Origin: a virus
Length of the DNA stretch: 22,215 bases
Direction: 5' to 3' (one strand)
Virus record (IMG/VR): IMGVR_UViG_3300038326_000445
Span: 1-22,215 of that record
Within the stretch, counting starts at the first letter, position 1, and every line of letters begins with the position of its first letter. The translations under genes were made by a program, and so were the position numbers. The notes beneath the pieces are model-generated. The model searched no databases. It was not told the DNA's origin and saw only the letters and a program-made list of their open reading frames with translations. This document shows, piece after piece, positions 15,794 through 22,215 of this stretch.

Positions 15794-17349
15794 GCATCAC
15801 TAAAATTGTCAGCGTAACTAGAATTACTTTCCGCTAATTTTGTTACAATTTCGTCACTATTAATTGATGCCCTACCCTCTTCATCATCATAATCATAAGG
15901 CACTAGGTCATTCTGTCTAGCAAGTAACAGCCAGACCTCTCTAGGGAGTAGACCGGCCTCATACCATTCAGTAACTAGACGTAACCATTCATGGCCAATA
16001 GGCGCGGGGTTAAAGTCTGAAGATAGCGTAAAAGTTACATCATCTTCGTCAAGACCTTTATCGTAACGCCAGTTAATCATAAATACAATTACTTTTCGCA
16101 ATGTGTTAGATATCTTAGTGTTTAATGTGCCTAGCTGTGCTGTCTGCGCTGCATTTCGGATTTCTAGTGCAACACCTGACTGTGCTGTTTCCGGTGTAAG
16201 CATCCTAATGCCAAGCTTGGCCATCTCTTCAATACCTGCAGCAATAGCTCTATCCATGTCGGCGAGTGCAGCCGTAGGCGTGTCAAGCACAGAGATCTTA
16301 TCATCTGGATCGATTTTTAGCCAAGATCCAAGACCAGCACTTACAATATCTTCAAATCTTTCGTCTGTCATATCTGAAGCTAGTACAGGTGTAAATGTAG
16401 ATGCGCCATACAAAAGGTGATTACGTCTACTTAATTTGTTGTATAGGTTAACTTCCTTATTCACAATTGTAGTGATAAAGGGGTCTTTAGGATCGATTGA
16501 CCCATCTAGCGGCCATGCCGGAATCATACCTAGACGTTTACCATTCATTATGATGTTTGTAACTGTCTCTACTAACTCCATAAGTGGGCCATCAGCCTTA
16601 TCGATGCCGCGCCCATTAACAACTTCTTTAGTATCTTTTTCGGGCTTTTCAAAGACTCTTATCTGATAAGCGCCATTAACTAGCTCGTGAACCCATACAC
16701 GTTCTTTAAATGAAGGGTGGAACTCATTATCAGAAAAGTCTTCGACAGTTCCTCTGACAATAATTTGAGACAATACAGAGTTACCAAAAGAGTCTTTGTC
16801 AGTCTTCCAATTAATTATCGTTTCAGCTTTATGTAATGAGGGATACGGTGCATGCTTTTGAAAGTCTTCAGTAGTATACGTTTTACGAACTTCTTCATTA
16901 ATACTCGGGTAATTTACGAATACCCACGAATGCCCCGTTTGCATTTCCTCTGGCAAAGCCTCATCCAGAAATGATACAAGAGAATTATTATTTTGCGTAA
17001 AGTTGTTAATGATCCAATTACTAATACCTGTACTAGTATCTTCAGGCAGTTCTAAGTTAGGGACTTTGCGTAATAAGCCACCTGTAAGCATTTTAACAAA
17101 CTCAGAAGATATGCCAGGTAACTCAGCTTCCGCTTTATAAAACTTATATTGCAGAATAGTCATCGAAGGCGAGAATGGTATCAATAGATTTGTGTAATTA
17201 GTAAAATCTAAGGTAGCATCAAAAGCCTTAGTCTGCTGCTCCCCGCTGCAGATCGCCCTGTTACGATCCCAAATGTTTCTAAGAGACTCACAAGCAGCAT
17301 TCGGAGAAGCTACAGTCTTAGTGGTTTTTCCGGAGGAAACAACAGACAT
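15790..17349 (-). CDS. Portal protein (DUF4055-type)
   Basis: A 519-aa protein with a strong AAGGAG ribosome binding site. It fits the DUF4055 portal-like family. Evidence includes the N-terminal segment NLLIPFSPSMTILQYKFYKA, a central KEVNLYNKLSRRNHLLYGAS, and a C-terminal part with LGIRMLTPETAQSGVALEIR followed by a long helix (about residues 395-430), corresponding to the portal stem/crown region. The dodecameric portal is the DNA entry and exit channel and the docking site for MuF-type proteins. Its location just before the MuF-polymerase gene is the standard portal-MuF order. The end is acidic (DYDDEEGRASINSDE). No terminase is seen in the window. Confidence 0.87.
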   Translation of the reverse strand: MSVVSSGKTTKTVASPNAACESLRNIWDRNRAICSGEQQTKAFDATLDFTNYTNLLIPFSPSMTILQYKFYKAEAELPGISSEFVKMLTGGLLRKVPNLELPEDTSTGISNWIINNFTQNNNSLVSFLDEALPEEMQTGHSWVFVNYPSINEEVRKTYTTEDFQKHAPYPSLHKAETIINWKTDKDSFGNSVLSQIIVRGTVEDFSDNEFHPSFKERVWVHELVNGAYQIRVFEKPEKDTKEVVNGRGIDKADGPLMELVETVTNIIMNGKRLGMIPAWPLDGSIDPKDPFITTIVNKEVNLYNKLSRRNHLLYGASTFTPVLASDMTDERFEDIVSAGLGSWLKIDPDDKISVLDTPTAALADMDRAIAAGIEEMAKLGIRMLTPETAQSGVALEIRNAAQTAQLGTLNTKISNTLRKVIVFMINWRYDKGLDEDDVTFTLSSDFNPAPIGHEWLRLVTEWYEAGLLPREVWLLLARQNDLVPYDYDDEEGRASINSDEIVTKLAESNSSYADNFSDA

Positions 17350-17388
17350 TTATATACTCCTTTATAAAGATTTAGCTACAGTAGTTGC

Positions 17389-17655
17389 TTATTTACCATG
17401 AAGCAACTTACTAAATGCTTTACGAGTACCTACAAACTCCTCGTCTGATTCAGTATTCGTGGCACGAATTCGAAGATCGTCACCCTCAATAGCGAATTGA
17501 GTCCAGTTTGAAGGGTTACGGTCGAGAATACTGGTTTGCGCAGTATCTTCTATACCATTAGCTACACTATCAGCTACACTATCAGCCTCTTTAGTCACCT
17601 CAACAGCTACATCATCAGCAATTTTAGCGGAAGCGCTCACTTTAATATCAGTCAT
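17389..17655 (-). CDS. Small acidic protein of unknown function
   Basis: An 88-aa protein with GAGAG before its ATG, placed between the lysis block and the portal. It is Ala/Asp/Glu/Val-rich in the first half (KIADDVAVEVTKEADSVADSV) with a small internal duplication: GCTACACTATCA occurs twice in tandem on the plus strand at about 17562-17585. The second half (SNWTQFAIEGDDLRIRATNTESDEEFVGTRKAFSKLL) looks like a small folded beta-alpha unit. I do not recognise a family. A minor virion or assembly role is only a guess from position. Confidence 0.65.
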   Translation of the reverse strand: MTDIKVSASAKIADDVAVEVTKEADSVADSVANGIEDTAQTSILDRNPSNWTQFAIEGDDLRIRATNTESDEEFVGTRKAFSKLLHGK

Positions 17656-17666
17656 TTTTTAATCTC

Positions 17667-17861
17667 TCAGTATATTTCAACAATTGTTTTCGCTTCTAAT
17701 TGAAGCATCCTAGGTACAGACCCAGTCGTCTCACAAACGACTGAATCCAATCTTTTACAAAGCACTTTATAGCACCACCCATCAAGAAAGAAAGTATCTT
17801 TTTCAAGTAGCTCGCTTACTGCAATAGCTCGTCTTAGTGCGGTCATGAGTCTTCCTATCAT
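17667..17861 (-). CDS. Small protein of unknown function
   Basis: A 64-aa basic protein with three Cys residues. Its ATG overlaps the stop of the upstream holin gene by 4 nt (ATGA), so translation is probably coupled. That overlap is the main evidence that it is real. There is no membrane segment. Part of it (FFLDGWCYKVLCKRL) looks beta-hairpin-like. No family is recognised. Confidence 0.6.
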   Translation of the reverse strand: MIGRLMTALRRAIAVSELLEKDTFFLDGWCYKVLCKRLDSVVCETTGSVPRMLQLEAKTIVEIY

Positions 17862-18373
17862 GGTGTGGTATTCATACTTAGCAGTTTATCAAATTGCTTT
17901 GAAGTACGTTGTGCAAAATACCAGCCTACAGCTGTAGCCGTAAGACCAGTAACACTCAATACAATAATCCTGTAAAGGCTAAGAACTTCTGAGGACTCTA
18001 GACCTTGCAACCCACCTGTCAACGTTTCTAAGGTTTGAATAATTAAATAAGTTTGGTACATAAGCAACCCAAGTACGATAGGGCGTACCATAGACTTAAT
18101 AACCTCACTTATAGGGCTACTAGCCTTTTGGCTTTCTTGGAAAGCTTCAGCTTCTACGCGCTCCACAGCTAGTGTACCAGCAATTTTAGCTTGATCCATC
18201 GTTAGCTGAGCAACTTTAGTCGCTGCATCAGATTTAGCTTGTAACATTGATACTTGATGCTCAAATTGGAGCTTGAGATTTTCTCGCTCTTCACGCTTGC
18301 CTAACCACCCAAATACACCGCCTAGGACTGTTCCAAAGCCTGCACTCCCAAGGATATCTAAAATAAAACTCAT
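17858..18373 (-). CDS. Three-TM holin-like membrane protein
   Basis: A 171-aa protein. Membrane segments lie at about residues 7-24 (Gly-rich), 94-114 and 137-155, with a charged helical/coiled-coil stretch at 26-80 (REERENLKLQFEHQVSML). This matches the layout of the 'holin of 3TMs' family found near phage endolysins. It would form the inner-membrane lesions that release or activate the endolysin. Its ATG overlaps the preceding stop by 4 nt (ATGA), and it lies one cluster downstream of the endolysin gene. It is the best holin candidate, although the neighbouring membrane proteins could share the role. Confidence 0.75.
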   Translation of the reverse strand: MSFILDILGSAGFGTVLGGVFGWLGKREERENLKLQFEHQVSMLQAKSDAATKVAQLTMDQAKIAGTLAVERVEAEAFQESQKASSPISEVIKSMVRPIVLGLLMYQTYLIIQTLETLTGGLQGLESSEVLSLYRIIVLSVTGLTATAVGWYFAQRTSKQFDKLLSMNTTP

Positions 18374-18597
18374 TCTTCGTCCCTCTCTATTTTCTTGGAA
18401 AAATGTTCAAACATAAACTTAATACAAGCCACTAAAGTTGTTGCGTAAGCAAATACTCCCGCTACTTGAAAGTCTTTCATCTCTAGCGCGTTTTCCTTAT
18501 AGAATAAATGAAAGTCATAAGTTAGCCACATAATAAACATAGTAGCTAATATAGGGATCACTCTCGCTTTTTGTAATGTGTGTATTACATCATTCAT
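18370..18597 (-). CDS. Small two-TM membrane protein of the lysis block
   Basis: A 75-aa protein from the ATG at 18597 (MNDVIHTL). I chose this start because the ATG forms an ATGA overlap with the stop of the 38-aa ORF just upstream. The longer reading begins at a TTG (18645) with no ribosome binding site. Two hydrophobic segments (RVIPILATMFIMWLTYDFHL and VAGVFAYATTLVACIKFMF) and a charged C-terminus (KKIERDEE) suggest a holin or antiholin-like inner-membrane protein. No family is recognised. Confidence 0.7.
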   Translation of the reverse strand: MNDVIHTLQKARVIPILATMFIMWLTYDFHLFYKENALEMKDFQVAGVFAYATTLVACIKFMFEHFSKKIERDEE

Positions 18598-18710
18598 AGC
18601 GCTACGTACATACAATATTGCATTACTGCAGACACAGTTTGACAAGCCGCAAGAGTTTCAAACAATGGCGTATCAAGGACTCTAATACCACCTTCCATTA
18701 ATGCATACAT
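18594..18710 (-). CDS. 38-aa small ORF in the lysis block
   Basis: A small ORF that fills the gap between two membrane protein genes. It starts at ATG 18710, overlapping the preceding stop by one base (TAATG), with GAGG 8 nt upstream, and ends with an ATGA overlap on the next gene. It reads MYALMEGGIRVLDTPL, then FETLAACQTVSAVMQYCMYV. It is hydrophobic toward the end with two Cys and may associate with the membrane. Perfect coupling on both sides is the evidence; the function is unknown. Confidence 0.6.
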   Translation of the reverse strand: MYALMEGGIRVLDTPLFETLAACQTVSAVMQYCMYVAL

Positions 18711-18961
18711 TATTCGCACCTCGCTTCTGCTAATTCTACATTCAATTTAAGAATCTCATGCATCTTACCTTGCTCAATATGCAGACCCTCAATAGTCGCT
18801 TCTAAGCCGCTAGCCGTAGCTTGTAACACACCGACTCTCTCCAGAAGTTCTTTATTATTTGTTTCGCTCTCGTAAGCATAGTAGCCTAATGCCACAGGTA
18901 AAATTATATAAATTACTAAGGGATTTTTAATCCATGCATCGAGAATCTTTGCAAAATCCAT
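18710..18961 (-). CDS. One-TM coiled-coil membrane protein (possible lysis accessory)
   Basis: An 83-aa protein whose ATG overlaps the endolysin stop by one base (TAATG). An N-terminal membrane segment (about residues 13-30, LVIYIILPVALGYYAYES) is followed by a helical coiled-coil tail (about 38-80). The layout resembles an inner-membrane spanin or a small anchored lysis protein, but no outer-membrane lipoprotein partner with a lipobox is embedded or adjacent. Function is inferred from position. Confidence 0.65.
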   Translation of the reverse strand: MDFAKILDAWIKNPLVIYIILPVALGYYAYESETNNKELLERVGVLQATASGLEATIEGLHIEQGKMHEILKLNVELAEARCE

Positions 18962-19422
18962 TACTTATATCTCTCATAAGCTCTTAAACACTCTTCAACC
19001 GTACCTTTCCCACTAGACGTATTATAATGCTTTTTCCAGTATCCTGCTAGACCTTCAGGATCAGAAGCCTTAGGTAGCGGCTCAGAAACACGCCAATAAT
19101 GTAAACGCGCCATGGCTGTAGCATACGCAAAATTACCAAGTAGCTGCGTCTCTGGTGTACTGCTAGGTAGCATGAAATCTTTAAGAATTAAAATTAGTGA
19201 TTTTTTACGACTTAAATAATTCTTCCAAATATCATCATGGGTAGCTGGCTCCATTTGGTAGAGACCTAATGCTGGACCTTGCATTTGTTTCAGCCAATGC
19301 CCCATATGAGACTCTTGCGCAGCAGTCATCACAAGAAGCTCTACAGCCGCATCACTGTGCATATCTAGCTGCTTTAGTCCAGGTATAATGAACTCTTCTC
19401 TTAGAATCTTTACAGGAATCAT
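18961..19422 (-). CDS. Endolysin, lytic transglycosylase-like
   Basis: A 153-aa protein with AAGGA 9 nt before ATG. It has the lysozyme-superfamily/SLT pattern: MTAAQESHMGHW with a likely catalytic Glu37, then ALGLYQMEPATHDDIW (like GLxQIxP, about residues 52-65), and a helical C-terminal half including NFAYATAMARLHYWR and LAGYWKKHYN. The expected role is peptidoglycan cleavage at the end of infection. It has no signal peptide, so it should depend on a holin, which is encoded just downstream. The exact enzyme class is inferred from motif layout. Confidence 0.75.
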   Translation of the reverse strand: MIPVKILREEFIIPGLKQLDMHSDAAVELLVMTAAQESHMGHWLKQMQGPALGLYQMEPATHDDIWKNYLSRKKSLILILKDFMLPSSTPETQLLGNFAYATAMARLHYWRVSEPLPKASDPEGLAGYWKKHYNTSSGKGTVEECLRAYERYK

Positions 19423-19434
19423 CGGTAATTTTCC

Positions 19435-20616
19435 TTAAAAACGATATACAGTTGAGACTGCAAAGGAGCTTGTATCAGCCATGTCTTTGTATGACCAATG
19501 CCCTAGCTCATCTCGTAGCTTGTGATACTCAGCACCAACCCACCAATCCTCGTAAGATTTACTTAGTCCGATATAGCGGTCGACAGCTGAAGCACTTTCA
19601 CGAGGGATTCCTTCAGTTCTACCAATAAATGCTTCAACATTATTTGATAACTTCTTTCGTATTGTATGATAGTAACCTCTAGAGTGTCCCTCCTGACGGT
19701 AGGCTTCTAGCCAATAGAATTCTGTCTCGTAAGAAAGGTCATGAGGCAACTCAGTAATCCTGAAGCCTAAGCGGTCAATATACAAAAAGGGCGTAGTGCC
19801 TTCTAGAATTGAACTATATATGTCAGGAGCGCCTGTGCGATACCACTGCATTGTATAAAAAGCTCTTCCAAAAAGAATATCTACATTATGGTGGGAGATA
19901 CGGCCAAATAGATTCCAGTTTTTAGAAATACTGTTCAGCTCCATATTGTCTAGGTGTGTTCGAATGACGTAGTTCTGCACATCATTTTGCGCACCAACTT
20001 CTAAGTCACCATATGTGCCTTCTAGATGAAACGTTAAAGTTTCACCAAACCAATCTAAGTAGAGTTGTGTTGCGTCTTCCATCGTAGCGAAAGAGCTTGT
20101 AAGAAATAAACTGTTGTAAGGTGCTTGAGGAAGCAGTGCCATACGTGCAGTAGACGGTGCATCTGTCTGATCGTTTGCCCAGCCTTGTGTTACGGCAATT
20201 TTACCGTACTTAGCACCAGCAATATGCATGCCTAAGTTGATAGGTAGCGCTACATTTAAACGTCTTATACGATCTATCTTATGCTCTGCATTTACTTGGG
20301 TAAATACTATAATACCCTGATTAAAAACGCTAAGGCTACAGAATCCATTTAATGCCAGTGTATTCTCATTCTCCCTGAAATTCTCATTACTGAAATTGGT
20401 ATGATAAGCGAATCCATTAACGCCACATGGTGCAGATAATGAGTCATCAAGCTCAGTGGCATTTGCGAAAGGGGCAATGATAAGAATACCGATTGCCAAT
20501 CCTAAGTAGACTGACCAAAGGCTCTTTAAAGATCTCTCATTAAGAAAGAAAATTTGCTTCTGGCCATAATTAAACACCATTGCAACTAACATTAAAGAAA
20601 GTATAATGTTCGACAT
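19435..20616 (-). CDS. Outer-membrane beta-barrel protein (porin-like)
   Basis: A 393-aa protein. A hydrophobic signal-like segment at about residues 33-50, ending in ANA (51-53), is preceded by another hydrophobic stretch (3-15). The translated start may therefore be too far upstream, although no other usual start codon lies close before the signal. The mature part alternates polar and aromatic residues throughout and ends FAVSTVYRF with a terminal Phe, the signal recognised by the outer-membrane barrel assembly machinery. I cannot assign a porin family. Known phage-encoded outer-membrane proteins alter receptors or block superinfection. Its position beside the periplasmic-type protein suggests they work together or at least share expression. 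Confidence 0.7.
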   Translation of the reverse strand: MSNIILSLMLVAMVFNYGQKQIFFLNERSLKSLWSVYLGLAIGILIIAPFANATELDDSLSAPCGVNGFAYHTNFSNENFRENENTLALNGFCSLSVFNQGIIVFTQVNAEHKIDRIRRLNVALPINLGMHIAGAKYGKIAVTQGWANDQTDAPSTARMALLPQAPYNSLFLTSSFATMEDATQLYLDWFGETLTFHLEGTYGDLEVGAQNDVQNYVIRTHLDNMELNSISKNWNLFGRISHHNVDILFGRAFYTMQWYRTGAPDIYSSILEGTTPFLYIDRLGFRITELPHDLSYETEFYWLEAYRQEGHSRGYYHTIRKKLSNNVEAFIGRTEGIPRESASAVDRYIGLSKSYEDWWVGAEYHKLRDELGHWSYKDMADTSSFAVSTVYRF

Positions 20617-20626
20617 ATTATTCTCA

Positions 20627-21058
20627 TCAGTCTGTTACTTCAATAATATTAATGTGGTCACCATCAGACATAACAGCGTATGCTGAGCTATACCCAATCG
20701 CTCCTTGAATAAGCTTCACCTTCTCTATCATCTCAGCTTCAGAACGTACTTTAACATATCTTGTAGCATTACCTTGGTTGATAGCTTTTTCAATTCTTGC
20801 TCGGTGCTCCAATGGGTGAATTCGTAATTTAGTCTTAACAAATTCATGATGGCCAAAAGAAGACCAAGGGAGCAAGACTACAGTAATTCGCTCACCGGTA
20901 CTCCAGTATTTAGCATTTAGTGTGAATACCTGTAAAGCATTATGACGACTCATCGTGTACTGAGCAACGAAAGGATTTTTAATTATATCATACCCAGCAG
21001 TTACTGTAAAACAGAAAATTAGTAAAGTCAGTGAAATCGGTAAAGTGTAACGACGCAT
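20627..21058 (-). CDS. PstS-like periplasmic substrate-binding domain protein
   Basis: A 143-aa protein. I chose the ATG at 21058 because GAGGA lies 6 nt upstream; the ATG at 21064 touches the GAGGA. A signal peptide (about residues 5-21) is followed by a short domain like part of phosphate/PBP-like binding proteins: VFTLNAKYWSTGERITVVLLP, a helical middle with HHEFVKTKLRIHP, then SEAEMIEKVKLIQGAIGYSS and a final beta strand (INIIEVTD). It is much shorter than PstS (about 320-350 aa), matching the small single-domain versions seen in bacterial genomes. The bound ligand is unknown. It lies 10 nt upstream of the outer-membrane protein gene. Confidence 0.7.
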   Translation of the reverse strand: MRRYTLPISLTLLIFCFTVTAGYDIIKNPFVAQYTMSRHNALQVFTLNAKYWSTGERITVVLLPWSSFGHHEFVKTKLRIHPLEHRARIEKAINQGNATRYVKVRSEAEMIEKVKLIQGAIGYSSAYAVMSDGDHINIIEVTD

Positions 21059-21079
21059 TGTCATTCCTCAATTAATTAG

Positions 21080-21502
21080 TTAGTAAGGCTCACCTCCAGG
21101 CAGCCTCGTTTTATCTTCCAAAGACTTAATTCTTTGCAAAATTGAATTCTTTAGCTCTTCACGTTTTTTATTTTCTAATTTTCTCTCGCTATTTTCTCTA
21201 GCGCTAGCTTCACGGAGATTGTCCACCTCTTTTTCTGCTAAATTTAACAGCCACCCGCCAGTAGCTAATGTCATGACTAGTACGCCAGCAGACCATGTTA
21301 AGATGGTCTGTATACTACCAACGCGTGCGGCTAAACGAAGATACGATGCCCAATCAGTCAAGTTTCCGCTTAGATGACTAGTAGTACTTTTGAGTGTATC
21401 TGTCTCATCTAATAAATGTTCTTGCACTTTAATACTTTCACCCATAAAACCTGCAACATCTTGTGGGTTAGTTACATCCGTAGGTTTGTTAGCAGGTTTC
21501 AT
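21080..21502 (-). CDS. One-TM membrane protein with C-terminal coiled coil
   Basis: A 140-aa protein with a strong AAGGAG 6 nt before ATG. A polar N-terminal region is followed by a membrane segment at about residues 66-87 (ILTWSAGVLVMTLATGGWLL) and a long charged coiled coil (about 88-132) with LEDKTRLPGGEPY at the end. I do not recognise the family. It may be an inner-membrane protein of the lysis or host-alteration module; a spanin role is possible but there is no direct evidence. Confidence 0.65.
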   Translation of the reverse strand: MKPANKPTDVTNPQDVAGFMGESIKVQEHLLDETDTLKSTTSHLSGNLTDWASYLRLAARVGSIQTILTWSAGVLVMTLATGGWLLNLAEKEVDNLREASARENSERKLENKKREELKNSILQRIKSLEDKTRLPGGEPY

Positions 21503-21528
21503 AAGTTACTCCTTATTAAGTGCGTGTC

Positions 21529-21912
21529 TTACATAAGTATTAAAAGACCTGCAATCAAAGTAAGAGCAGTAGAGATAATGCGATAGCCCGACCGATTATG
21601 TATAGATTCCTCACGAAGATCACCAGCAAATTTACGTGCATCTATCTCGTAAGGGTTACTCCAGTAGCCGTAGCGTAAGGAGTACGCATAGTACTTAGCA
21701 CTCCATATAAAACGACCTTCAGTCCGTTGCTGTAGAACATGGCCATACTCATGCGCAAGAAGCATGGCATTACGCTGATACTTTGCTCGCACATAAACCT
21801 GACCAAAGGAAGTGATATAACCGCCGAACTTACGAAATTCTAAGAATTTATCAAATAGGCTATTTTCAGGTATTACATAAAATGTAGCATCTTTATATTT
21901 CATCTCTCGCAT
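21529..21912 (-). CDS. HExxH zinc metallopeptidase-like protein with C-terminal TM
   Basis: A 127-aa protein. LLAHEYGHVLQQR contains the zinc-binding HExxH (His54, Glu55, His58), and NPYEIDARKFA supplies a likely third ligand, Glu89, about 31 residues on. A C-terminal hydrophobic segment (about 110-126, ISTALTLIAGLLILM) would anchor it in a membrane. The start at 21912 has GGAG 11 nt upstream; a second ATG lies at 21903. It resembles small DUF4157-like phage and bacterial proteins, whose substrates are not known. A truncated relative lies immediately upstream in the window. Confidence 0.72.
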   Translation of the reverse strand: MREMKYKDATFYVIPENSLFDKFLEFRKFGGYITSFGQVYVRAKYQRNAMLLAHEYGHVLQQRTEGRFIWSAKYYAYSLRYGYWSNPYEIDARKFAGDLREESIHNRSGYRIISTALTLIAGLLILM

Positions 21913-21959
21913 TTTTACTTATTCTCCATCTTAGCTGACATCTTTAGCTGACTGCATCC

Positions 21960-22032
21960 CCAGTTGCTCACCAGTTGCTCACCAGTTGCTCACCAGTTGC
22001 TCACCAGTTGCTCACCAGTTGCTCACCAGTTG
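21960..22032. repeat. 11-bp tandem repeat array (6.6 copies)
   Basis: CCAGTTGCTCA is repeated perfectly six times, starting at 21960, 21971, 21982, 21993, 22004 and 22015, with a partial seventh (CCAGTTG, 22026-22032). The array lies between the two metallopeptidase-like ORFs. The period is close to one DNA helical turn, so it could be a phased protein-binding array, or simply a slippage-expanded repeat. It carries no ORF of note. Confidence 0.95.
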
Positions 22033-22065
22033 AGGCATATCCATCTGGATGTACGCCTTGATGAT

Positions 22066-22215
22066 CTAGCACTCTCCATGTTCTTTGAGCTGTCTTACGT
22101 GCTCCATCTCATGAGCAATCAGCGTGGGATTATTCTCCCAGCTAGGCATGGCATAGACACTGCCCCAGAAGGTCATGAAGCCCTCAAAACCACGCAGCTT
22201 CATGTACCAGTACCA
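22066..22215 (-). CDS. HExxH metallopeptidase-like protein, 3' end only (5' end outside window)
   Basis: An open frame enters at base 22215 and ends at TAG 22068-22066, giving the last 49 residues. Its LIAHEMEHVRQLKEHGEC matches LLAHEYGHVLQQR of the gene downstream, and the upstream part (LRGFEGFMTFWGSVYAMP) aligns with FRKFGGYITSFGQVYVRA there. It stops a few residues after HExxH, so it lacks the third-ligand region and the membrane anchor. Either it is a short version or the gene has been cut off by a premature stop. The segment is noticeably more GC-rich than its neighbours. Confidence 0.6.
   Translation of the reverse strand, partial: WYWYMKLRGFEGFMTFWGSVYAMPSWENNPTLIAHEMEHVRQLKEHGEC

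Noticed and set aside
18370-18645. TTG start at 18645 for the two-TM protein
   Set aside because: No ribosome binding site, and it overlaps the coupled 38-aa ORF; the ATG at 18597 forms an ATGA junction.
1-22215. tRNA genes, integrase, attachment sites or terminase
   Set aside because: I looked for these and saw no supporting sequence; lifestyle (temperate or lytic) cannot be judged from this window.

Overview
This window is about 22 kb of the late (structural and lysis) region of a tailed double-stranded DNA phage with a long-tail, siphovirus-like plan. Every supported gene lies on the minus strand, so transcription runs from high to low coordinates. The evidence is a head-to-tail gene order, a very long tape-measure gene, a tail-chaperone frameshift pair and a lysis block. 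An outer-membrane beta-barrel and a signal-peptide-bearing periplasmic-type protein suggest a Gram-negative host. Base composition is fairly AT-rich. I cannot name the host from the sequence.

Layout in transcription order. (1) 22215-20627: the truncated end of an HExxH metallopeptidase-like ORF, an 11-bp tandem repeat, a complete HExxH metallopeptidase-like membrane protein, a one-TM coiled-coil protein and a PstS-like substrate-binding fragment. (2) 20616-17667: an outer-membrane beta-barrel protein, then a lysis block (transglycosylase-like endolysin, three small membrane or hypothetical proteins including an unlisted 38-aa ORF, and a three-TM holin) and a small ORF. (3) 17655-15790: a small acidic protein and the portal. 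(4) 15652-15793: three 18-bp tandem repeats running into a long hairpin with a T-run. (5) 15651-10113: a giant split gene. (6) 9942-1: scaffold, major capsid, head-tail connector, head closure, tail terminator, major tail protein, a small unknown, the tail assembly chaperones, an HK97 gp10-like protein and the tape measure, which runs off the window.

The main discovery is the split gene. Its first exon carries an SPP1 gp7/Mu F-type minor head domain, followed in the same protein by T7-type single-subunit RNA polymerase motifs (DxxGR, palm motif A, the start of motif B). Read directly, the frame stops inside motif B. A 901-nt group I intron carrying an HNH endonuclease explains the stop. A perfect P1 with a U.G pair at the splice site, a P10 pairing, a terminal G, a P4-like core and exact restoration of the Lys-x7-Tyr spacing all place the junctions at 12425/12424 and 11524/11523. 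The second exon completes motif B and contains motif C (HD). The spliced product is 1545 aa with all expected catalytic residues. MuF-type proteins sit on the portal inside the capsid, so I infer a virion-packaged, possibly injected RNA polymerase, functionally like the N4 virion polymerase but built on a head-morphogenesis protein.

Other notable features are a -1 frameshift site joining the two tail chaperone ORFs, an attenuator-like set of competing pairings after the polymerase gene, a likely displaced start or indel in the small gene after the major tail protein, and the periplasmic plus outer-membrane pair next to the lysis genes.
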